From Raphanus sativus (lineage: Eukaryota > Streptophyta > Magnoliopsida > Brassicales > Brassicaceae): a DNA stretch of 64,000 nt. Positions 55,513 to 64,000 of this stretch are shown here, one piece after another. The stretch spans positions 19,243,407 to 19,307,406 of the forward strand of contig NC_079515.1 of NCBI RefSeq assembly GCF_000801105.2, given 5' to 3'. The first letter of the stretch is position 1. Each line of letters begins with the position of its first letter. Made by a program: the position numbers and the translations under genes. Below the pieces are notes generated by a model, which saw only the letters and a list, made by a program, of their open reading frames with translations, made no database searches and had not been told where the DNA came from.

Positions 55513-56530
55513 TTCTTCCACCTTCTTCTTCATATTCACTTTCCTTCTCTTATTTTTCTTCGAATACTTCTATCAAACCGAGCCAAAGCAAACAATCGAA
55601 CTTGAAGGATCCATCAAAGTTTAAACTTTGAATCGAAAGTTATCAGTCAATCGAACCCATCAAACTATTAAAGTTCAAACATAGAATCGCAAGTTACAAG
55701 TCAATCGAACCGACCAAACCCAGAATCCCTAAATCGAGAGAGATATCCATCTAACCTAGAATCGCAAACCCATCAAATTCCAAGCCCCGTCGTGTTATTC
55801 AACAAATATGAGAAGGTGAAGATGAAGATTGAGAGGACGAAACGAAGTAAATGATTGAGAGGACAAACCTGAGCGAGATGCGGACCCGAGAGAGATGCGA
55901 TAGAGAGGCGAAACAAGAGTAGAGAGTGAGAAGATAGAAAAAGGATTGTTCGACAGGCGAAACAAGAGTAGAGAGGGAGGAGATAGAAGAAGGATTGTTC
56001 GACGCGATTTTGGGTTCGTCTTTGAGAGTTCGTGAATCGCTGACGGCCAGAAAAAAAGTTATGACTTTTCTCCAAATATTAACCCTAGATATTTTTAAGA
56101 TTTGGACAGCACATATCCATTTGGTTTTGCCCATATGAGCTATGAGTGTATCTAGACGTCGCCCATTTGGACAAAAGAAAATTTAGGCGAATTCGAATGT
56201 GTTCATATTAGTCCATATCAATTTGGACATGGATTGTCCATGGACAGCATGCCCATTTGACATCCCTAACCACTGACTTTCTTTACGGAATCCTTTTCTA
56301 CGACATTTTCTGCCTATTTGTTCGAACGACGCATGTCTATATGTCACCCGTTAGCGACTGAATACGAGTGATAACGTCATCTTCTCTGTCTTTTTCCCAA
56401 ACTTTAAAGCCCATGAAGTTTTTTTTTTTTGAGAAAAAGCCCATTGAGAAAAAGCCCCATTAAGCCCATTAAGTTGCTCCACCGGAAATGATTAAGTTAT
56501 ACGGCAGCGAAAGCAGCTTCTCCGCGAACC
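55513..56530. other. Unrecognised intergenic block with a 49-bp tandem duplication
   Basis: Units at 55908-55956 and 55957-56005 both start GCGAAACAAGAGTAGAGAG and end GGATTGTTCGAC(G/A). Minus-strand frames over 55773-56134 overlap each other and match nothing I know. Confidence 0.5.
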
Positions 56531-57429
56531 TTGGAACCGAAAGGTCCGGTTCTCCGGTTGCAAACAAAGAGTTTCAATTTTTTTTATTTAAGAATCAGTA
56601 AATTACACAGCCTCTTCGCGGGAACAGAACGATTAGAAGAGCTTCGTACTCTCTCGTGCCGAGCTCAGAACCAACGTACATCCTTCAATGAACTCAAACC
56701 CAGATTCAACCGCAGTAAAGGAAGCAACTTTTCACTCGTTCAAACCCAACTCCAGAAACCGCAGAGCAAATATGGAGACGAGGATATAAAACAAATGGAA
56801 TGTTGCTATAAGCAGCTACATGCGCAACGGGCATTGCAACAAAGCGCTTCGTGTCTTCTAGCGCATGCCCAGATGGAGCTCCGTATCTTAAAACGCAATA
56901 ATCTCTGGCTACTTAAGAAACAGAGAATTCGAAACCGCCAGGAAGATGTTCGACGAAATGCCTGACAGAGATTTAGTTTCATGGAACGTGATGATCAAAG
57001 AGTATGTGCGGAACAGGAACCTCGGGAAAGCGAGGGAAATGTTTAAGAAGATGTCGGAGAGAGATGTTTGCTCGTGGAACGGGTGTGTTGATGAGGCGAG
57101 GAGGATCTTTGATCGGATGCCTGAGAAAAATGAAGCTTGTGTGTTGTTTGAGTCAAGGGAGAATTGGGCTTTGGTTTCTTGGAAATGCTTGCTTGGTGGG
57201 TTTCTTAAAAAGAAGAAGATTGTGGAGGCAAGACGGTTTTTGATGGTATGAATGTGAGAGATGTGGTTTCATGGAACACGATCATTACTTGTTATGCACA
57301 GAACGAGAAGATTGATGAGGCGAGGAAGTTGTTCGACGAGTCTCCTATTCAGGATGTTTTTAGTGGACAGCAATGGTTTCAGTATATGTACAAAACAAGA
57401 TGGTGGAAGAAGCGAGGGAGTTATTTGAA
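56531..57429 (+). pseudogene. PPR gene copy (At4g02750-like), decayed and cut by a gap
   Basis: Plant pentatricopeptide motifs of the PLS/DYW type run through three frames: WNVAISSYMRNGHCNKALRV (56797-56856), [20 protein letters not shown] (56930-56989), [62 protein letters not shown]. Breaks: an extra A at about 56796, TAG and TAA inside the second repeat (about 56857 and 56887), two in-frame deletions of PPR pieces near 57083 and 57132, and frameshifts near 57240 and 57360. The intact family has some 780 residues with a C-terminal E/DYW region for organellar RNA editing. That part is absent: the sequence runs into the N gap and does not resume after it. Non-functional. Confidence 0.85.
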
Positions 57430-57529
57430 NNNNNNNNNNNNNNNNNNNNNNNNNNNNNNNNNNNNNNNNNNNNNNNNNNNNNNNNNNNNNNNNNNNNNNN
57501 NNNNNNNNNNNNNNNNNNNNNNNNNNNNN
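57430..57529. other. Assembly gap, exactly 100 N
   Basis: A run of 100 N is a conventional scaffold gap of unknown true size. DNA on the two sides is unrelated in composition, so order and distance across it are uncertain. Confidence 0.99.
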
Positions 57530-58406
57530 CGAGAAGTTTAACTCCGGCCGACGGGGTAGACTCCTTCAGCCACCGTCGGTCTGGTAATGTTTTTTCCTTT
57601 CCATTAGCTACCTGTACGTTTTGGTCTGAGAGGGAGAGGATTCTATTTCTCCTTTTTGTTTTTTGATTTTTAAGGTTGATTTTAAAGTTTCGGGCGGCGG
57701 GGGCTCATAAAGCTCCGTCGACGCCGGCAAAAGTTACGGGGGGTGGATGTTAATTCAACTCCGCTGTCGCCGCTTAAGCTTCCGGGAGGTAGAGGTTCTT
57801 CAACTCTGCGTCGTCGGCTTCAGGGTAACTTCTTTGAGTTTTGATGTTCTCGTGACCTTCTGTTCCTCTAGCTGTCGGTTCGCTTGTGGATGAGATATCA
57901 ACAGAGTTGATGAAAGCTCTCCGAAGTTGAGACCACGGCTAGGAAGAGGATCTATGTCAGATCTGGTTTTAATCTCCGATCTGAACACTTGGCGACCGGA
58001 CGAGATTGCGAGATGAGTTGACAATCACTCTCCGGTGGAAGTTTGTTCAGAAGATGAAGGTGCATGTGGTAGTGTTTCTGGGACGAATCCGGCGAAAAGC
58101 GGATGAGGTCCGTCGCTCTAGCTCCGTCGAGATCTGATGAAACGGTGGTGGTTTCGTCTTCTCCGGTAAGCCTCGATGTACTAGATCTTGATGTGATGTT
58201 TCGGATCTCGAGGCGATGAGTTGACGCGCGGGCGCGTGTTGGTTGAGAGTACCGCGTGGGCGGGTTTGGTGAGTGGAGAGACGTGTGTTGTCGTCTCCTG
58301 CTTTATTTTCTTTTTGGGCTTTTAGGCCCTGTTGGTTGTTCTAATTGCCCAGTGTATCGGGCTTTTGGTTGCATTTCGGATATGGGCTTAGACCCTTTAA
58401 TATATA
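57530..58406. other. GC-rich block without recognised gene
   Basis: About 800 bp clearly richer in GC than the rest of the right half, with many 'ctccg(t/a)cg' and 'cggtgg' words. It ends with 'gggcttttaggccctgttgg...gcccagtgtatcgggctttt' (58315-58370), a motif style of crucifer retroelement leaders and of Helitron-captured DNA. No frame with a known domain. Confidence 0.4.
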
Positions 58407-58440
58407 CTAGATTTTGACCCGCCCTTTAGAGGGCGGGACA
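58407..58440 (-). mobile_element. Helitron 3' end, minus strand
   Basis: The minus strand reads stem CCCGCCC / GGGCGGG (58437-58418), then TCAAAATCTAG with CTAG at 58410-58407, followed by T. Only the 3' end is certain; no matching 5' TC end was found to its right. Confidence 0.7.
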
Positions 58441-58641
58441 ATCGTTTTGTTTTTAAATTTATGCTTTTGTTTGATTTTTCATAAGTGTGTTTAGGACATG
58501 AGTATCCAAACGCTCTTTAAAAGTGCGGGATAATTTTGTTCACTTTAGAAATTACTATTTTTGTTTGAATTGAATTTTTGAGTTTTGACGTTTATAACTG
58601 AAAATAATTTATTTTGATGTCTTATAGTGTTAAGTATTCGG

Positions 58642-58990
58642 CAAATATGTCCCCCCTTCACTCGGAGGTGGAGGAATGATTTGGGCAATAGAATGTATGA
58701 GAAATTTACGACAGTTTCGGTTACGTTTGCAACGAATTGTTTTCAGTTAGTGAAGATGATTTCAGAACCAGAGGAGTGGCCAGCGTTCGCAAGTTATCTG
58801 GAAAATATTAAGAGTCTACAAAGCAGTTTCCATAGCTCACAACTCATTCATGTACCACAGACGACAAATTCAAGGGCGGATCGTTTAGCACGTGCAAGAC
58901 AACAATCGTCTTTTGTCATTCACATGGATGCATAGCTACCAGTTTGGTGTGCAGAGTCTATATGAGTCTGTACGTTTTGATGACAAAAAA
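58642..58990 (+). mobile_element. Third 5'-truncated LINE with 18-bp target duplication
   Basis: ATAGTG(T/C)TAAGTATTCGG stands at 58624-58641 and again at 58991-59008, one mismatch. The insert ends in a short A run after 'ttgatgac'. Its frame encodes the C-terminal RNase H of plant LINEs. Confidence 0.92.
58654..58935 (+). pseudogene. LINE RNase H (RVT_3) fragment
   Basis: About 90 codons: FATNCFQLVKMISEPEEWPA ... LIHVPQTTNSRADRLAR, with the N.RAD.LAR C-terminal helix of plant LINE RNase H domains. The first catalytic acidic residues lie in the lost 5' part. Open to the TAG at 58933. Confidence 0.88.
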
Positions 58991-59008
58991 ATAGTGCTAA
59001 GTATTCGG

Positions 59009-61100
59009 TTTTAATTCGGGTCTTTTTATGTTATTCTATATTTGATTATTTGAATTGAAGTGTTTAGGACCCGTTTAGATATCATACATTATTACATTGT
59101 TTCATATCAGCTCGGGTAATGTCTGATTTGGACCGTGTTTATATTCTTTTTTTTTTGTAAAATCCAAAGTGGAACCAAATTAGAAATAGTTAGATTTTGA
59201 TTCATGTTTAAATCCAAAAATCTCGAAGAAAGCTCAAAAACCCCGAGTTAAACCCAGAAAACCAAAAAAAAAATGGTTAAATATAGATTCTTTGGATATT
59301 TTAATTTATAAAATATATATATATATATTGTAATAGTTAATATTTTTATTTTGTTTCGAATATTTGGATACTTATTTCGTTCTCGGTTCGATTTTGGTTT
59401 GGTTTCGATTTTTGGGTTTGAGAAATAGGAACCAATCGGGGTTTTGCAAATTTTGTCTGGTTTTAGTTTCAGTTTTTTTTTTGTTTCGTTTTCCAGTTTG
59501 ATTTTCAGGTCTTGGATAACATGTTCAAAACAAAATTCTCATTATTTTTTATTATCCATGCTTTAATATCTATCTTACTAAAATATAATCTTTATTATTT
59601 AAGCCTTACAATACTTAATAATAATATGTTTTTAGTTATATATGGTAGGCAAAAATAATGAGTTGGAATGTATAAACAAAACGATATATTTTTCTATTTT
59701 TTTTATTTGTATTTCAAAATAAAATAAAATATTCGTTTAAATCAATATGAATTGTTACCATTTTCAAAATCCCCACATAATCATAACATATTCATTTTAT
59801 TAGATTTTAAATTTGATATCACTGATTCTATTTGGATAGAATTAATATTGTTTCCATATTTGTTTTGTATGTATATCTCCTCATAATTAGGAGGATAATT
59901 GATAAAAAAGAATAAATATTTTAAAATGATACTATTAGAACAAATATTCTTAATGTGTTACCTAGTTGTAGAGTTTATCTCAACTTTTTTTTTTAACAAA
60001 GGTATATTACTAAATTCGTTAATCTATTTATAATTTTTTATCAAAATGTTTTGTAAAGTTTATAATGATTTAAGTTAGATGTATTTTAATTTACATATTT
60101 TTTTATAAATAAAATTAAAGGTCTATAACTTTTTTATTTTGTATTTGGTGGACTACTATAAGAAATATATTCCAAATTCAAAATTTATTATGCGAAGCTA
60201 TATATTTTTTTATGTATATAATGTTGGATTCATTATTTTATGATTCACTATATAATAGAAAATTACAATATTATTTGCTTAAAATATATTTTTATAACAT
60301 TACGAATAGTTACTTTTATTATATAGTCAAATAAATATAAATAAAAAGTTGCAAATATATTAAGGTATGATAAACATGATATTGCCATAATTTCCGTAAG
60401 TGTTTGACATTAAGAATATTCATTTTGATCCTTTCAAATAATTACCATGATATTGTTATATATAATTAAAAATAATGGTATGACTGTTAAAACTTTAAAA
60501 CCCAAGGGGACCTCAAAAGGTCATTAGGAATTAAACATTCAAAGTTTTCATATTTTGTACTTTTATATTATTTATTTATAAGTTATGTATTGTTTTATAT
60601 GAGATTTTGACACTATAAGTCTATAACTATTGTTTCAGAAAATCACTAATGCCCCACAAGCTCTGTCGTTAATTTAAAAATAAACTTACATGATGTCTCA
60701 AGAGTGAAATCAGTTTTGGTTCTCTCTTTGCCAAGATAAACGTCTTAATTCACCAATGTCTATGGATTGTCAAATGACATCAGCGAAAACATTAAAAATA
60801 TTAAACTAAAATTTATTAAAATGAACAGTGCTGTTTTCAAATAGAAAAACAAAATGACTTATCAAGAAACTGGTGTCCAATTCACCACTCATAATCTTAT
60901 CGAATTGATCAATGAAAGAAACAAATCATCATTGACGTAATCAAACGAAATGTTGCCACCAAAAACATTTTATAATATTAATTTGTTGATCTGTAGCCAC
61001 CAAATGCTAAAATAAATAAAAACCAATGGTTTTCCGGTCACCAACACGACATATTTCTTAAATGCTCAAGATTGTTCTTTCTACATGTTGCATGTGTTTT
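59009..61100. other. AT-rich intergenic DNA with Helitron-like words
   Basis: 59170-59510 is 'gatttggttt/aaacccagaaaacc' low-complexity DNA. 59579 (TCTATCTTACTAAAATATAA, after A) looks like another plus-strand Helitron 5' end, but no hairpin-CTAGT end was found downstream. No gene. Confidence 0.4.
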
Positions 61101-62724
61101 AAGCCCTGCATATGAAGAATAGTATTCAGAAAAACGAACAAAAACTTCAATATACATATTATAAATTAGACTGAACTCAACCATGTTGGTGACTGCGAGT
61201 ATTACTTACATTTTGATCTTGCAAAAATAATCGCTAACCTTTAAGGAGCCAACATATTGGCTTTGGTATGTGTAGAGTTAGATTTTATGGCGAGTTTATT
61301 GATGAACTGGTGTAGAGTTATATATATGGACGACGACGACCTTGATGCCCAAACTCAAATCTTAAAGAAATCAACCAGAAAACCAAGAAATATGGTAACA
61401 AACTGATTGTCAAATATTAATTTATTTATAACTCTCATTTATTTTTATTTTTCTAAATAACCATACATATTCGTGATAAGTTACACAAATCTGGAACCGT
61501 TTTTTGCTTTTTTTTTTTTTCAGGAAAAACAATTTAATAAAAAGCTTAGATTAAATATAAATGCAGTGGCATTTTCTTGTAAATACTATTGAAATCAAGG
61601 TACTTCAAAAAAAACCCTTGGTGTTTTAATAGTATAGATTTCTTAGTGGAAAAAAAAAAAAAAAAAAGCTGTTTTTCACTAATGTCCCCGTGTTCCATTT
61701 GTATGCTAATAGAATCTTTGTCCCTCGCTAATATTGATAGCCTCATGGAAAATAAGTTTTTATCTGATTTGGTGCCACTTGAGATGACCTATATATTGAT
61801 TTTCTGTCAAATCTTTAGTGTTGAGTTAGTTGTAGTCCAGCGTAGAAGTTTTTTAATTATTCGTAAAACATACAGCTCTGAGCAGACCACACTCACCATA
61901 TGTTTGCAATAGTTTGCTTTTCCTAGGTAGCATGTGTTGTTGTGTACCTTGGTTCTCCATTTTTATTTGGTCTTCTGGTGGCTCCTATAAAACACATCCA
62001 CATGAAAAATATCTACTAGAATTCCATCTACAACCTCATAAATTTCGTCATTTATTCAGGAATAGAATAAATACTGAAAAATATGTAAGCATCTGATACC
62101 GAGATAGTGACTGTAAATTTATAATATATATATATATATATATATATACTATATGTGAAAACACAATACATATGAGTCCTCTATAGGGTCATATCGGAAA
62201 ATTGAATCAATTTGGTATAATATCATAATTCAACTATCAATATCAGAATTCGTTTAACAGTTTCGTAAATATGTTGGGATTCACGATATGTCTGAAATGT
62301 CTCGTAGTTGGTAATAACAACACACATGATAGTTGCAAGGCTAATGCCAAACATAAAAGACAAATGGGAGAAGATTTTTTTTCTTTGAAACTTAAAGGGA
62401 GAAGAGGTAGTTTTGTGTATGGATTGTAAAGTTTGATTTACTTGTTTTTGGTCACTGGATAAATAGTACAATGGAGGAAGAGTGTACACATGAAAGGTAG
62501 GATTAGAAGAAGTCCCCAACACGATGTGTCCATTAACTTTTAGAGAGGAATATGAAACACTAAAACTGTTTTAAAATGACAAAAGGGTTAAATGAGTGAC
62601 GAGACATTTGAAAAGGATAAAAACGAATAAGTACACAGAAAAAAACGAAAGAATTCTACAAAATGTTATGCATATATGAAAAACACATTTATAATCTTTA
62701 ACATTTCATGACGCACTGTTTATG

Positions 62725-62763
<39 letters not shown>

Positions 62764-63400
62764 TTACATCAACTCGATAATTATATCTCAACTAGTCGGC
62801 CAAAAACAAAGAAAAAAAACTAGTGGACCAAAACAAATGTCTATTTCCCAATACTGTGAAGTGGAATGCCAACATGTAAACACAATGATAATGCAATACT
62901 TGTGTAGACACTATTCCACGGAAAAGAATTCAAAATATAATTTATCAAAAGTATTTTTGGGTTTATTTTGTACAAACATAGTGAATATGAGAATATAGTA
63001 CAATGTTAATAAAGCAAATCACTAGTAAGTTTACGTTGTTCTCAGAGGAAAGGAGAAGGAAACTTAGAGGTTATCTTAAACCACTAGGTTGCATTATTCT
63101 CAGAGGAAAAGATGGTATAAGAAAAAATGAAAAACAAAAACAAAATTGACTATATATAAGAATAAGAACAAAATCGAAATATGCAATGAAGTGGAATTCA
63201 AAAGTTGTCAAGATGTAATATCTCTCTGGAATTCAAAAAGGTGACAAGAAAAGAAATCTACGGAATCCGAAAATTTTAAAATAATATATACGTGGTGAAG
63301 AGTAATTAGAGAACTAACAGAAAGTAATTATTGATTAGTCATATAATTTTTCTTGTTGAATGTGGAAACGTCAAAAGATCAATTTGGAACAATTAGAGGG
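61101..63400. other. AT-rich intergenic DNA, no recognised gene
   Basis: Open frames such as 61589-61912 lack known motifs and run across A and T homopolymers (A19 at 61650). Microsatellites (TA)n at 62124-62148 and (AT)n at 62728-62761. Confidence 0.4.
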
Positions 63401-64000
63401 GACTAATCTAAGCAGAACAAAACAAAGAACCAAATGGATATGCAAGATTTTCTCTTCTCGATTCCTCTCGGCAAAGCTGTAAAAAACCCTAATAATAGAG
63501 CTGCACAAACTAGAAGAAATTTAGGAAACTGATGAAGGAAACAAAAATTATCTAAATCTGAGTTACCAAAAAGCCCTAGATCTCGATAGCGAGAAACCAG
63601 AACTTTGACTGTTATCACCAAAAATAAATAAAAACTAAAGAATCCGAACTTAGATGTACTTGTTAGAGATACAGATCTAGACGTATATATAAGAGAATAA
63701 GACCCAGATATTGCAAAATTAATTAACCCGACATTGTGCGTGTCTCTCTCTCTCTTATGTTTTCAAACCCTACTATAATTCAAAGCCCTAGTAAGAGAGA
63801 GTGTGGCTTTGAACGATAGATACCAACCCTACAAGTAGGAGTAGAGAAAGAACTAACTGTAGGCATCCGGCATCGATGGCGAATTTTAGGGGTCCGGCAA
63901 ATATTCTTCAATTTTTTTTTTCTGTTTTTTCAAGGAAAGATTTCTATTGTTGTTTGAAGAAGTGAGTCATGAAGACCAGTCGTAGGCATTAGATGAGAAG
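63401..64000. other. Possible promoter/leader region at the window edge
   Basis: TATA-like GTATATATAAGAG at about 63688-63700, then a (CT)n tract (63740-63755) and AAACCCTA words, the layout of a plant core promoter for a plus-strand gene beyond the window. A 9-bp hairpin TTCAAAGCC / GGCTTTGAA spans 63779-63812. No coding start can be assigned. Confidence 0.35.

Noticed and set aside
61589..61912. 107-codon plus-strand frame
   Set aside because: Runs through A and T homopolymers, has no recognised motif and overlaps an equally open minus-strand frame.
63747..63812. microRNA precursor
   Set aside because: Only a 9-bp stem with a 16-nt loop and a low-complexity GA/CT pairing; too short for a plant miRNA duplex.

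Overview
This is a plant nuclear window, very probably from the Brassica lineage of Brassicaceae. The evidence is spliced GT-AG genes, AT-rich intergenic DNA, crucifer-type Helitron ends, and gene products that resemble known Arabidopsis/Brassica families: a USP-domain cytoplasmic kinase, FLOR1/At1g33590-type LRR proteins, a Kunitz protein of the water-soluble chlorophyll protein (WSCP) type, and a decayed copy of an At4g02750-type PPR gene. I recognise four real host genes and one broken host paralogue. Most of the rest is transposable elements, many bounded here by their own target-site duplications (TSDs).

Layout. 1-1671: AT-rich DNA whose right part (936-1671) is duplicated at 13877. 1672-16992: a 15.3-kb patchwork of one Copia-type LTR retrotransposon family. 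It has six copies of a 281-bp LTR in alternating orientation, a decayed gag and pol, a second related element with a different 148-bp LTR, and several head-to-head junctions. The outer flanks carry the 5-bp repeat ATCAT. 17373-18590: F-box gene. 19786-22175: nine-exon USP/protein-kinase gene. 22341-28607: Helitron, a 300-bp tandem repeat, a (CT)n tract, nested Stowaway-like MITEs and a Copia RT/RNase H relic. 28868-36363: two tandem LRR genes, the second with a premature stop, separated by a PIF/Harbinger scrap and a GC-rich hAT-type MITE with 8-bp TSD. 36471-41316: two adjacent Mutator-like elements, one a 1.1-kb giant hairpin and one with a mudrA-like transposase; both carry tRNA-like A/B boxes in their terminal repeats. 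42030-51491: an isolated CIPK exon, a Tourist-like MITE, an ancient Copia fossil, two truncated LINEs and two Helitrons. 52716-53399: Kunitz/WSCP-like gene. 54500-57429: SINE-like and CACTA-like traces, then a PPR pseudogene running into a 100-N gap. 57530-64000: GC-rich unrecognised block, a Helitron 3' end, a third truncated LINE, then AT-rich DNA.

How the parts relate. The host genes are functionally independent: ubiquitin-ligase adaptor, cytoplasmic kinase, secreted LRR proteins and secreted Kunitz protein. The main stories are structural: inverted-LTR retroelement derivatives with intact target duplications, recent mobility of LTRs around a fossil pol, Pol III-like promoters inside Mutator-like terminal inverted repeats, and exon capture. 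All functional names rest on motif recognition by eye; no database search was run.
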